The notes below the pieces were generated by a model. It made no database searches, had not been told where the DNA came from, and saw only the letters and a program-made list of their open reading frames with translations. The position numbers were made by a program, and so were the translations under genes. Shown piece by piece: positions 1 to 7,952 of a stretch of DNA of 64,000 bases. The stretch is taken from contig NZ_VZQQ01000035.1 of the NCBI RefSeq assembly GCF_014397785.1, positions 1-64,000 on the forward strand, given 5' to 3'. The DNA comes from Paraburkholderia podalyriae (GTDB lineage: Bacteria; Pseudomonadota; Gammaproteobacteria; Burkholderiales; Burkholderiaceae). Within the stretch, counting starts at the first letter, position 1, and each line of letters opens with the position of its first letter.

Positions 1-148
1 CGCTTGCCCTGCGCCCGGCGTGCGTCACGCAGCTCCGAAAATACGCCTCCGAATATCATCCCTGTTCCCGCCGTCTTGTTTGGACGGTCACAAAGTTAAC
101 ACGGTCGGACGGAAGTTAACAGCCCTGCGAGTGGACCGTTGCGCGCAC

Positions 149-178
149 CGCTATAACCGTACATATACTACGATAGCG
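149..178. promoter_or_regulatory. Candidate ModE operator upstream of modA
   Basis: A 30-bp interrupted palindrome lies 45 bp before the chosen modA start. The outer arms CGCTAT (149-154) and ATAGCG (173-178) are perfect complements, and the centre GTACATATAC (159-168) is also largely symmetric. Known ModE sites have CGNTATATA-like half-sites, so this looks like the molybdate-responsive operator of modABC. A TATACT sequence at 164-169 could be the -10 element, which would place the site over the promoter. Function is inferred from symmetry and context. Confidence 0.5.
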
Positions 179-223
179 CTTTTAAGCCGCTGCTTCCTGT
201 TCACGTCAGACTCCAGGCCCTTC

Positions 224-997
224 ATGACATTCCTATGCCATCTCAGGAAATACGCGCTGTGCGTCGCAGCCGCCGTACCCCTCGTAGTCAGCGCGAATGC
301 GCGCGCTGATGAACTGGTGGTCTCGGCCGCCGCCAGCCTGACCAATGCGTTCAAGGCGGTCGGCGATGCGTTCGAGCAGCAGCATCCGGGCACCAAGATA
401 CTGCTGAACTTCGGCGCGTCGGACGTGCTGATGCAACAGATTGTCAAAGGCGCGCCCGCCGACGTATTCGCGTCCGCGGATCAGAAGGCAATGGATAAAG
501 CCGCGGCGGAGAAGGTGATCGTGCCGTCCACGCGGCGCGACTTCGCCGCCAACTCGCTGGTGCTGATCGTGCCGACCGACAGCCATTTCGCGCCTACGAG
601 CCTCAACGCGCTGACGACCGCGAACGTGAAGCGCATCGCATTCGGCGATCCGGCTTCCGTGCCGGTCGGCCGCTACACGCAGGGCGCGCTGCAGGCCGCG
701 GGCGTGTGGGACGCGGTCAGCGCGAAGGCGGTGCTCGCGTCGAATGTGCGTCAGAGCCTCGATTACGTCGCTCGCGGCGAAGTCGACGCCGGCTTCGTGT
801 TCGGCACCGACGCCGCGATCATGCCCGACAAGGTCAAGGTCGCGCTGAACCTGCCGACGCAAACGCCGATCGCCTATCCGATCGCGCGGGTCGAAGGCAG
901 CCATCGCGCGGCCGACGCCCAGGCGTTCATCGACTTCGTGCTGTCGCCGGCAGGCCAGGCGGTGCTGGCGAAGTACGGCTTCAGGCCGGCGCATTAA
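224..997 (+). CDS. modA: Molybdate ABC transporter, periplasmic binding protein ModA
   Basis: Captures molybdate (or tungstate) in the periplasm and delivers it to ModBC. The 257-residue product starts with a signal peptide: basic MTFLCHLRK, a hydrophobic stretch, then a likely cleavage after NARA (about residue 26). The mature part begins DELVVSAAASLTNAF, the typical ModA opening in which the Ala-Ser pair contacts the oxyanion. A start at 20 would be in frame but would bury the signal peptide 68 residues inside the protein and run through the candidate operator, so 224 is preferred. It is followed 21 bp later by modB. Length is normal for ModA. Confidence 0.93.
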   Translation: MTFLCHLRKYALCVAAAVPLVVSANARADELVVSAAASLTNAFKAVGDAFEQQHPGTKILLNFGASDVLMQQIVKGAPADVFASADQKAMDKAAAEKVIVPSTRRDFAANSLVLIVPTDSHFAPTSLNALTTANVKRIAFGDPASVPVGRYTQGALQAAGVWDAVSAKAVLASNVRQSLDYVARGEVDAGFVFGTDAAIMPDKVKVALNLPTQTPIAYPIARVEGSHRAADAQAFIDFVLSPAGQAVLAKYGFRPAH

Positions 998-1018
998 TTC
1001 ACGGGAGAGCACACGCTC

Positions 1019-1693
1019 ATGCAACAGGCCTGGGTTCCGCTGCTGCTATCGCTGAAGGTCGCGGGCTGGGCCACCGTACTCAATCTGGTGCTCGGCGTCG
1101 CGGCGGCGCTCGGCCTGTCGCGCTGGCGCTCCGGCGCGCGCGACGTGATCGATTCGCTGCTGATGCTGCCGCTCGTGCTGCCGCCCACCGTGCTCGGCTA
1201 CTACCTGCTCGTGTTGCTCGGCCGACGCGGCGTGATTGGCGCGTGGCTCGACCGTTTCGACATCCAGCTCGTCTTCACGTGGCAGGGCGCGGTGATCGCG
1301 TCGACGGTAGTCGCGTTTCCGCTCGTGCTGAAGTCGGCGCGCGCCGCCTTCGAAGGCGTCGATCCGCAGTTGGAACGCGCGGCGCGCACGCTCGGCGTCA
1401 GCGAAGCCGCAGTGTTTTTCCGCGTGACGCTGCCGCTCGCCGCGCGCGGCATCCTCGCCGGCGGCTTGCTCGCGTTTGCGCGCGCGCTCGGCGAATTCGG
1501 CGCGACGCTGATGATCGCGGGCAACCTGCCGGGCCGCACGCAGACGCTGTCGGTCGCGGTCTATTCGGCGGTACAGGCCGGCGACGACAGCACCGCCAAC
1601 TTCCTCGTACTCGTGACCTCGCTCGCGTGCGTGACGATTCTGCTGCTCGCGGGGCGCCTCGTGCCGCAGCACACGCTGCTGAGAGCCCGCTGA
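1019..1693 (+). CDS. modB: Molybdate ABC transporter permease ModB
   Basis: Inner-membrane permease for molybdate, 224 residues with about five hydrophobic segments. The cytoplasmic EAA loop that docks on the ATPase is visible near residues 120-155, reading EGVDPQLERAARTLGVSE and continuing to LGEFGATLMIAG. GGGAGA precedes the ATG by about 11 bases. The gene sits 21 bp after modA, and its stop is one base from the modC start, so the three genes form one transcript. Confidence 0.94.
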   Translation: MQQAWVPLLLSLKVAGWATVLNLVLGVAAALGLSRWRSGARDVIDSLLMLPLVLPPTVLGYYLLVLLGRRGVIGAWLDRFDIQLVFTWQGAVIASTVVAFPLVLKSARAAFEGVDPQLERAARTLGVSEAAVFFRVTLPLAARGILAGGLLAFARALGEFGATLMIAGNLPGRTQTLSVAVYSAVQAGDDSTANFLVLVTSLACVTILLLAGRLVPQHTLLRAR

Positions 1694-1694
1694 C

Positions 1695-2405
1695 ATGCCG
1701 CTGAACGTCGCCATCCGCAAGACCTTCGGAACCGCCGAGCGGCGCTTCACGCTCGACGTCGCCTTCAGCGCGAGCACCCAGCGGCTCGTGCTGTTCGGGC
1801 CGTCGGGCGCGGGCAAGAGCCTGACCTTGCAGGCGATCGCCGGCTTGCTGCGTCCCGATGAAGGAATCATCACGCTGCACGGCACTGCGTTGTTCGACAG
1901 CGCGGCCGGCATCGACCAGAAGCCGCAGGCGCGCAAGATCGCGTATCTGTTTCAGGATTACGCGCTGTTTCCGCATCTGAACGTGCGGCAGAACATCGGC
2001 TTCGGGCTGCGCCGGGGCTGGCTCAATCCGAGTGCGCGCGGCGCGCATGCGCAAATCGACTACTGGCTCGATGCGCTCGAGTTGAAGAGCGTGGCGGGCA
2101 ATCATCCGGCGCAGCTGTCGGGCGGGCAGAAGCAGCGCGTCGCGCTCGCGCGCGCGCTGATTTCGCAACCGCGCCTGCTGCTGCTCGACGAACCGTTTTC
2201 CGCACTGGATAGCGCGCTGCGCCAGCGTATGCGGCGCGAGCTATCGGATCTGCAAACGCGGCTCGATATTCCGATGGTGCTGATTACGCACGATCCGGAC
2301 GACGTCGCCGCATTCGGCGACCAGGTCGTGCAGGTCAGCGACGGCCGCGTGCGCGAGGATCATCCGTTCGCGGGGTATGCGCGCAGTGAGGCCTCGCCTC
2401 GTTGA
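1695..2405 (+). CDS. modC: Molybdate ABC transporter ATPase ModC, short form
   Basis: ATP-hydrolysing subunit of the molybdate importer. The motifs occur in order: Walker A GPSGAGKS (residues 35-42), a Q-loop in YLFQDYALFPH, the signature LSGGQKQRVALARAL, Walker B LLLLDEPFSALD and the switch histidine in ITHDPDD. The protein stops at 236 residues. Classical ModC is about 350 residues because of a C-terminal TOBE/Mop domain, which is absent here. Start ATG lies one base after the modB stop. It converges on modE with a 60-bp gap. Confidence 0.9.
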   Translation: MPLNVAIRKTFGTAERRFTLDVAFSASTQRLVLFGPSGAGKSLTLQAIAGLLRPDEGIITLHGTALFDSAAGIDQKPQARKIAYLFQDYALFPHLNVRQNIGFGLRRGWLNPSARGAHAQIDYWLDALELKSVAGNHPAQLSGGQKQRVALARALISQPRLLLLDEPFSALDSALRQRMRRELSDLQTRLDIPMVLITHDPDDVAAFGDQVVQVSDGRVREDHPFAGYARSEASPR

Positions 2406-2465
2406 ACGAGTGGCTTGCGAGAGGCTTGCGAGTGGCCCGGCGCCCTCGTTGCACCCCGGCAGTCC

Positions 2466-3311
2466 TCAATCCTTCACGCCGAGTATCACGCTCGACGCCT
2501 TGAACACCGCGACCGCGCGCGCGCCTTCCTGCAAACCGAGCGTATCGACACTGCCATTGGTGACGACCGCGGTGATCACCGCGCCGCCTTCGAGCCCGAG
2601 CGACACTTCCGCGTTCACCGCGCCGCGCTTCACGCTCTGCACGGTGCCACGCAACTGATTGCGCGCCGACAGTTTCAACGGCGCGTCACCATCGCCGTCA
2701 CGCGCGACGAGCAGCACGACCCACGACGCCTTGATCAGCGCAAACGCCGCCACGCCGACCGCGAGCCCGAGCGCTTCGGTGCTCTCGTGCGTGAGCACGG
2801 CGACGATGCTGTGGCCACCGGGCAGCGCAAGCGTCACTTCGTCGTTGACGGTGCCGCGCGCGATCGCCGACACCTTGCCGTAGAACTGATTGCGCGCGCT
2901 CGTCTTTACACCGATGCGGCCGATCAGATCCCAGTCCGTCGCGAAGCCCTCGCCAATCGCCGCGCCCGCGCGTTCGAGAAAGCGTCGATGCTCGCGCTCG
3001 ACCGCGCGAAACGTGTCGATCAGCTTCACCGCGCGCGGCGTCAGCGTCGTGCCGCCGCCGCCCTTGCCGCCGGTCAGACGCACGACGAGCGGCTCGCCGG
3101 CAAGGTTGTTCATCGTGTCGACGGCATCCCACGCGCCTTTGTAGCTGATGCCGACCGCCTTCGCCGCGCTCGTGATCGAGCCGGTCTCACCGATCGCCGC
3201 CAGCAGCGCGATGCGCGCCGCACCGCCGAGCGTCTGCGTGCCGGCCTGAAACCAGACGGAGCCGCTGAGTTCGAGGGTATCGCGGGGAGGATCGGGGCGG
3301 TCGATGGTCAT
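2466..3311 (-). CDS. modE: Molybdate-dependent transcriptional regulator ModE
   Basis: Dimeric repressor/activator that binds molybdate and controls mod genes. The 281 residues begin with a winged helix-turn-helix (GSITSAAKAVGISYKGAWDA near residues 41-60, then the Gly-rich wing GGKGGGG). Two tandem Mop/TOBE domains follow, each opening with an SARNQ motif (TSARNQFYGKV and LSARNQLRGTV) and containing the molybdate-binding fold. A longer start at 3365 is possible, but it would place the TATAAT-like promoter inside the coding region, so the Met at 3311 is preferred, although its ribosome site is weak. The gene is convergent with modABC. Confidence 0.92.
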   Translation of the reverse strand: MTIDRPDPPRDTLELSGSVWFQAGTQTLGGAARIALLAAIGETGSITSAAKAVGISYKGAWDAVDTMNNLAGEPLVVRLTGGKGGGGTTLTPRAVKLIDTFRAVEREHRRFLERAGAAIGEGFATDWDLIGRIGVKTSARNQFYGKVSAIARGTVNDEVTLALPGGHSIVAVLTHESTEALGLAVGVAAFALIKASWVVLLVARDGDGDAPLKLSARNQLRGTVQSVKRGAVNAEVSLGLEGGAVITAVVTNGSVDTLGLQEGARAVAVFKASSVILGVKD

Positions 3312-3350
3312 GGTAGCGAACGGTCGAGGTCGGTGATAGAGCGGCGAATC

Positions 3351-3359
3351 ATTATAGCG
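3351..3359 (-). promoter_or_regulatory. Possible modE promoter -10 with a ModE-like half-site
   Basis: Read on the minus strand, TATAAT (3356 to 3351) lies about 40 bases upstream of the preferred modE start. It overlaps CGCTATAA (3359 to 3352), the same eight bases that begin the candidate operator ahead of modA at 149. This suggests possible autoregulation. No convincing -35 element is visible. Confidence 0.35.
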
Positions 3360-3395
3360 ACGCACTCGTCTACCGCCGGTCCCTACGACCGCCGC

Positions 3396-3639
3396 TCACC
3401 ACGGCACGACTCTGCCGAGATAGTCGAGGTAGTGCAAGCCGCCACGGCCTTCGTAGGCGTCGATCGTGCTGACCAGGTTCGGGATGCTTTCGTCGATGCT
3501 CAAACGTGCGTCCGGGCCGCCCATATCGGTTAGCGATGACTCGCCAGCCGCGCTTCAGGTACTCCTCGACCATCGCGAAGCCGAGGCCGCGCGAGGCGCC
3601 GATCAAAAGTACGGTTTTTTGCTGGGTTGCGGGTTCCAT
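3396..3639 (-). pseudogene. Short-chain dehydrogenase/reductase with internal deletion
   Basis: The start at 3639 has a good ribosome site (AAGGAAA) and encodes a normal SDR N-terminus with the nucleotide-binding glycine motif GASRGLG and the following helix to about residue 37 (KRGWRVIA). The sequence then runs directly, in another reading frame, into a typical SDR C-terminus (TDMGGPDARLSIDESIP, then a tail ending VVPW and TGA at 3396-3398). Around 150 residues containing the catalytic Ser-Tyr-Lys region are missing, and the frame does not continue across the junction near 3535-3545. The remnant cannot encode an enzyme. Confidence 0.8.
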
Positions 3640-3793
3640 CGGTCGTTTCCTTCGAATGAATTCCGGTTGAAAGTGCCTCCACGAAATATAGCCACGCGCC
3701 AGACAGGGTGGAAGGCGCAATCGCGACGGCTACGCCCCTGACCGAGCGCAAATCGTCGACAATGGGCAAGCCCCCGAATCAGGAGACCGCGTG

Positions 3794-4042
3794 ATGTCGC
3801 CCTCGCATGAATACTGGTTTCCAGCCAAACGCTATGGCTGGGGCTGGGGCCTTCCGGCGCGCTGGCAAGGGTGGGCGACACTGCTCGCGTATGTTGTGTT
3901 GCTCGGTGCAGTGGGGTTCGCGTTTCGACCCGCGAGTCATCCGCTGATGTTCGCGATGCTGGTCGCGCTGTTAACCGTTGCGCTCGTGGCCGTGTGCTGG
4001 CTGAAGGGCGAGCCGCCGCGCTGGCGGTGGGGCAAGGACTAG
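3794..4042 (+). CDS. Small two-helix membrane protein, function unknown
   Basis: 82 residues. A Trp-rich start (YGWGWGLPARWQGW) is followed by two hydrophobic segments at about residues 27-43 and 51-67, and a basic tail ending PPRWRWGKD. This is consistent with a small inner-membrane protein with both ends cytoplasmic. AGGAG at 3781-3785 gives ideal spacing to the ATG at 3794; a GTG one codon earlier is also possible. I do not recognise a named family. Confidence 0.7.
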   Translation: MSPSHEYWFPAKRYGWGWGLPARWQGWATLLAYVVLLGAVGFAFRPASHPLMFAMLVALLTVALVAVCWLKGEPPRWRWGKD

Positions 4043-4123
4043 CTAGTCCGGTCGCTCACGGTAACTGTGCAACCATTCCAGCCTGCTAGACTGGAAGTTC
4101 CCCTGCAAGCCATGGAGGGAAAC

Positions 4124-4312
4124 ATGACAACCGTCTACGTCGTAAAAACCGGCGAGAAGTTCCTCTGCACCGCGGAGGACGGCGATATCGGCATGGCCCC
4201 GGAGATTAAGGAAGCCACGTCTTTTCGCACGTATGAGGAAGCGAATAAGGTCGCGAACGAGAACGCCGACCCTGGATACGAAATCTTGGCCGTCGACGTT
4301 CCGAGACACTGA
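4124..4312 (+). CDS. Small hypothetical protein
   Basis: 62 residues beginning MTTVYVVKTGEKFLC, acidic overall, with no membrane segment. The start at 4124 is set by a strong ribosome site (GGAGGG, about five bases upstream). A longer open frame from 4067 lacks one and crosses the small inverted repeat TTCCAG/CTGGAA (4076-4081 and 4091-4096). It contains a repeated beta-like pattern but no motif I can name. Confidence 0.6.
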   Translation: MTTVYVVKTGEKFLCTAEDGDIGMAPEIKEATSFRTYEEANKVANENADPGYEILAVDVPRH

Positions 4313-4564
4313 CCAGGAGTCCGCTTCCAGGCGCTCAGTGAAAGCGGGATAGCGATCTGGCAGGCACCGCGCGATAGGGTGCCGCGGTCGGCTGCGTCCA
4401 AATCTCTGAGAATGCGCTGTACTCACCCCCGCTGGCGGTGAGGTACCGACTTGCCGTTCCTGTTGCATTGCCGTTACGCCAGCCCAATAAGGCGCCCGAT
4501 CTGTGGCTCCAACTGGGCGAATGCCGGCTCCGTGATGCCCATTCCCGTTTTGCGAGGAACAGCA

Positions 4565-5296
4565 ATGAAGGTGACGATCGCGTACATCGAAGAACCTCCG
4601 TTCGGTTGGACGGAAGCGGATCGTGTCGCTACCGGTGCTGACATCGAGCTGGCCGATGCAGTCCTTCGGGCGATCGGTGTCACCCGGATCGAGCATCGCC
4701 TGACGACGTTCAGCGAACTGCTTCCCGGCGTCGAAGCCGGCCGCTGGGATATTAACGTTCCGCTCTTCGTTACGCCTGAACGGGCCAATCACGTGGCGTT
4801 CAGCTTGCCTGTTTGGGCGATCGGAGACGGCTTCCTGGTTCGGGCCGGAAATCCAAAAGCGCTCAGCAGCTATGCGTCACTCGCCGAACGTCGCGACGCG
4901 CGCCTTGGCATCATTGCCGGTCAGGTGCAACACGACTCGGCGAGAGCGTCAGGTGTCGGCGGGGACCAGATAGCCATCTTCGAGCATCAGGCCGATGCTA
5001 TCGAAGCGGTTCGCTCGGGGGCGATCGATGCGTACGCGAGCACCGCCTTGGGAAATCGCATACTTGCGGACCGTATCAGCGGCTCGGTGCTGGAGGCGGT
5101 CGAACATGAACCCGCAAAGAATGGCAAGCAGCACAATCTCCCGCTCGGAGCGTTCTCGTTTAACAAGAGGAACAGCGATCTGCTCAACGCGGTGAACCGG
5201 CAGCTTCGCTTATATCTGGGCTCACCGAACCACCGCTCGCGCATGGCGAAATTCGGGCTTACCAGTAACGAGATCGATCCCGCTCTGGTCCGTTGA
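4565..5296 (+). CDS. Periplasmic-binding-protein-like (SBP family 3) protein lacking a signal peptide
   Basis: 243 residues with the fold signature of family 3 solute-binding proteins. It shows an early beta strand, GADIELADAVLRAIG (residues about 21-35), VEAGRWDINVPLFVTPERA and a hinge-type segment LGIIAGQVQHDSA. Such proteins normally bind amino acids for ABC importers. Here the chosen start (AGGAAC before ATG at 4565) leaves no signal peptide, and upstream in-frame codons do not supply a clean one. No permease or ATPase gene is adjacent. It may be a cytoplasmic ligand-binding protein, or its start may be wrong. Substrate cannot be assigned. Confidence 0.7.
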   Translation: MKVTIAYIEEPPFGWTEADRVATGADIELADAVLRAIGVTRIEHRLTTFSELLPGVEAGRWDINVPLFVTPERANHVAFSLPVWAIGDGFLVRAGNPKALSSYASLAERRDARLGIIAGQVQHDSARASGVGGDQIAIFEHQADAIEAVRSGAIDAYASTALGNRILADRISGSVLEAVEHEPAKNGKQHNLPLGAFSFNKRNSDLLNAVNRQLRLYLGSPNHRSRMAKFGLTSNEIDPALVR

Positions 5297-5925
5297 ATTT
5301 TTTTGCCTGCGGCTTATACCCGGCCGCCACCAACTTCGGATGCGGCCGGCTTCGTTCGTTCGAACGATCCTTTGAGTTTGCGAAGGCCGCCTGAATGGCC
5401 ACCTGCGAGAAAAATCACTGGCCGTCGCGGTCCGTCTGCGGCCGCCTAATGCCTCGCTACTTCTGTGCGCAGTACTGGCAAATCCCATTGCCAAAAGATA
5501 CGCAAAATAACACGCGTCAAAAACCGCTGAAAGTCGCGCCAGTCAGCGCTTTGGCATGATTTCGCGAGACGCGCGACGCGCCAAATCGAACTCCGCACCG
5601 TAGTGCCCGTACTATCTTGTCCGGGATAGAGAGCATGGGCGGCACGCCGTCGAAAGACGTACGTCTGGACGCGGCCAAATACATGAAAGTGCCCGCTACA
5701 GCCATGGGCGCCATTACAGACTGAAGGGCTCAAATGGGTCCGATTGCTGCTCTAGACGCGGCCAAGGGGTCAATGGATCTTTCCAGGCTTCATCGCATAA
5801 GTTTCTCGAAGCAAGTCGAAGCGAGCGTGCGGTTTCTCCTGCATCCTCGCCTTGAGCGCAATCCTCGGCGGATGCCTGCGCGCCCGATGCGGCGGGTGTG
5901 TCGCTCGCGGCCTGCCCTGGCTTCT
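5297..5925. other. Gene-poor interval
   Basis: 629 bases between the binding-protein-like gene and the DUF1488 gene. Open frames exist on both strands but none has a convincing ribosome site, family motif or the codon bias of neighbouring genes. I see no tRNA, insertion-sequence end or strong hairpin. It may hold decayed coding sequence. Confidence 0.4.
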
Positions 5926-6177
5926 TTAGTGTAGCGTGTAGAGAGTCTGCGGCCCCTCGGCATAGAGGGTCATGGCGACCTTCAGGATCTCATTGCGATT
6001 CCGGTCGAAGGAGGCAAGCACCTCGGCTTCGTCAGTACCGAGGGCGGAGTCGAAATGCTTCAGTACGCGGTCTTCCACAAAAAAGGTAATCTCGCGTGCT
6101 TTGTCGTATCCCCAGAACCACACGCCATGCCTGATCCCATCATAGCTGCGGCTGGGGTTGGAAAAACTAAGTGCCAT
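5926..6177 (-). CDS. DUF1488 family protein
   Basis: 83 residues. The order SYDGIRHGVWFWGYDKAREI, then TFFVEDRVL, matches my recollection of the DUF1488 family, small cytoplasmic proteins of unknown function common in Burkholderiales. A short helical C-terminal half follows. It lies upstream of no obvious partner and reads leftward, as do the next small genes. Confidence 0.7.
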   Translation of the reverse strand: MALSFSNPSRSYDGIRHGVWFWGYDKAREITFFVEDRVLKHFDSALGTDEAEVLASFDRNRNEILKVAMTLYAEGPQTLYTLH

Positions 6178-6246
6178 GTGTCGTCCTTCGTTCTACGCCT
6201 TAGATGGACCGGGTTGCACGCTCACTACCTGCGCGGAGCGCTCCCG

Positions 6247-6564
6247 CTAGTGCGGATCGCCTTTCATGCTTTCGGCTTCCATCGCGGCATGCAATTCCTC
6301 ATACGCCTCGATTGGTTCCATGTCCTGATCGACGAACGCCGTTGCGCGCTCAGCGGCGGTCGACGCGTCGCCCGGGATATCGCTCTCGCTGTCGTCTTCG
6401 GTACTTGGCGGCAGCAGCATGTCCTCAAGCATCCCGCGTAGCTCGGGAGTATTCCATGGCTTGCCCAGCTTGGCCTTCCTGTTCAGGTAGTGACGAATTT
6501 CCGAGTCTTGCTCGGCCGTGAGCGGAAGCCCGCGAAAAGTGGGGTCCCAGTTGTGATGGATCAT
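6247..6564 (-). CDS. Hypothetical acidic protein
   Basis: 105 residues, beginning MIHHNWDPTFRGLPLTAEQ and rich in Asp and Glu (about a quarter of the second half). It has no transmembrane segment and no recognised domain. The N-terminal half looks helical with a basic patch (NRKAKLGKPWNTPELRGML). A codon pattern with high third-position GC supports a real gene. Function unknown. Confidence 0.55.
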   Translation of the reverse strand: MIHHNWDPTFRGLPLTAEQDSEIRHYLNRKAKLGKPWNTPELRGMLEDMLLPPSTEDDSESDIPGDASTAAERATAFVDQDMEPIEAYEELHAAMEAESMKGDPH

Positions 6565-6674
6565 GATGCGCCTCCCGAAGCGGTTTGCGCCTTCAATGTG
6601 GAGATGTCAATTTCCTGCGGTGAACGTTATAAGTTGCGTGTGATCGCTGTGCCGCGTGTCCGCGGCCAACCGAT

Positions 6675-6812
6675 TTACGTCTTCTTCTTGGCGACACCTT
6701 CGTTCGCAACCCGCGGATGAACCGTGCTGAACGGCTTTGCCGGCACTGACGGCTTCGTGGGTTGCTTGGGCTTTTTCGCTTCGCGAGTGCTGCGTAATTG
6801 ACTCTTGGCCAT
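6675..6812 (-). CDS. 45-residue Lys/Pro-rich basic protein
   Basis: A short gene starting at ATG 6812 with GGGAG about nine bases upstream. The product begins MAKSQLRSTREAKKPKQPTK and ends VAKKKT. It is strongly basic, has no hydrophobic segment and is likely disordered. I recall similar MAKSQxRSxRExxKPK peptides annotated as hypothetical proteins in Burkholderia relatives. Nucleic-acid binding is a guess from charge alone. Confidence 0.6.
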   Translation of the reverse strand: MAKSQLRSTREAKKPKQPTKPSVPAKPFSTVHPRVANEGVAKKKT

Positions 6813-7420
6813 GGCGTTGCTCCCGGTGCGTTGCGTAACAAGGTTGCATTCCCAGCATACGCGCTTAATTTGGTCGCGGCGTCAAAATGAACTGATGTGG
6901 AGTGTCGCTACGCGGAAAACTGACAGGGTTGGCCGATTGCGAATGGCATCTTTGGAGAAATGTGAAAGTCCCCCCTCGGGTAGCGTGCTGCCGATCGCTG
7001 CCTCGTGAGGCTGGGGAGCATACGCCCATTGCAAGGCAGTAACCGGCCACTACCGGTCACTCGACGACATCCCCAAGATCGTCGACGATCCCCACGAACC
7101 CGGGACATCGCCTCGGCGCATTCCTTTGGGGCGGAACGATCCTGGACGCGCTGCGCCTGATCAGATCTACCCCGGCTCCGTTGCGTGCCGCACCTACGAC
7201 GGCGTTCGTGCTGGCCGCGCGCACTGTGTCAGTGCATGCACGGGACGACCTCGATCTGGTCAGGCAACTATCCAATCCGATTGCGGCCCAGACTTTCTCT
7301 ATGTCGACCAAGGCTCGCCGCGACATCCTCGACCGTGCTTACGCGCTTGCGCCGCTGGCTGCGGCAACGCCCGTCATCCCACGTAGACGCGGAACGGGAG
7401 TTGCTCATTCAGGCGGCGTC
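6813..7420. other. Interval without a convincing gene
   Basis: 608 bases between the 45-residue gene and the PAS gene. A plus-strand frame near 7181-7465 has plausible coding-like composition, but it lacks a ribosome site, runs into the 3' end of the opposing PAS gene and matches no family I know. It could be a coding remnant. Confidence 0.35.
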
Positions 7421-7852
7421 TCACGCGCCCTGGGACGCCTCCAGCTCCGCAAGACGTTTGCGTAGCACACGATCCTGCTGGAAGCGGGCGGTTTCGTCGC
7501 GGATCACTGCGACGATGCCGGTGAGTTCGTTTTGCTGCGAACGCAGCAACGCGACTGTAAAGGCGATCGACATTGACCGTCCGTCCTTGTGCACAGCGGG
7601 GACGCGCAGCACGTCATTGCCGTAACGGGTTTCGCCCGTTGCCATGGTCTTGTGATAGCCATCCCAATGGCGGCCGCGCAAGCGTTCCGGAATGATCAGG
7701 TCCAGCGACTTTCCGAGCGCCTCGCTCTGCGTAAATCCGAACATGCGTTCGGCCGCGGGGTTCCAGAAAGTGATGCTGCCGGCGGAATTGGAGATGATGA
7801 TGGCGTCGCCGATTGCGGTGGCAAGTTGCTGGAAGTCGATGGCAGTTTGCAC
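7421..7852 (-). CDS. Single-domain PAS sensor protein
   Basis: 143 residues made up almost entirely of one PAS domain (about residues 10-125) with a short C-terminal helix (RFQQDRVLRKRLAELEA) that could form a coiled coil. The start is the GTG at 7852, dictated by the strong ribosome site GGAGGA; the open frame extends further upstream but without one. The segment IPERLRGRHWDGYHKTM (His62 and His67) aligns with the region that holds the haem histidine in FixL-type PAS domains, so haem binding is conceivable. There is no kinase, cyclase or other output domain, so it must act through a partner. It lies 100 bp downstream of the oxalate operon on the same strand. Confidence 0.75.
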   Translation of the reverse strand: MQTAIDFQQLATAIGDAIIISNSAGSITFWNPAAERMFGFTQSEALGKSLDLIIPERLRGRHWDGYHKTMATGETRYGNDVLRVPAVHKDGRSMSIAFTVALLRSQQNELTGIVAVIRDETARFQQDRVLRKRLAELEASQGA

Positions 7853-7952
7853 GGCGTTCCTCCAAAGTGAACGTAGACTTGAATCGGATGCGGCGCCCTC
7901 AGGGGTACCGCATTTGCACGTCGGAGCCTGACACTGCGCCTGTGTGACACCG

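Noticed and set aside
7181-7465. Plus-strand frame overlapping the PAS gene end
   Set aside because: Coding-like in part but no ribosome site or homology recognised; kept only as a possible remnant.
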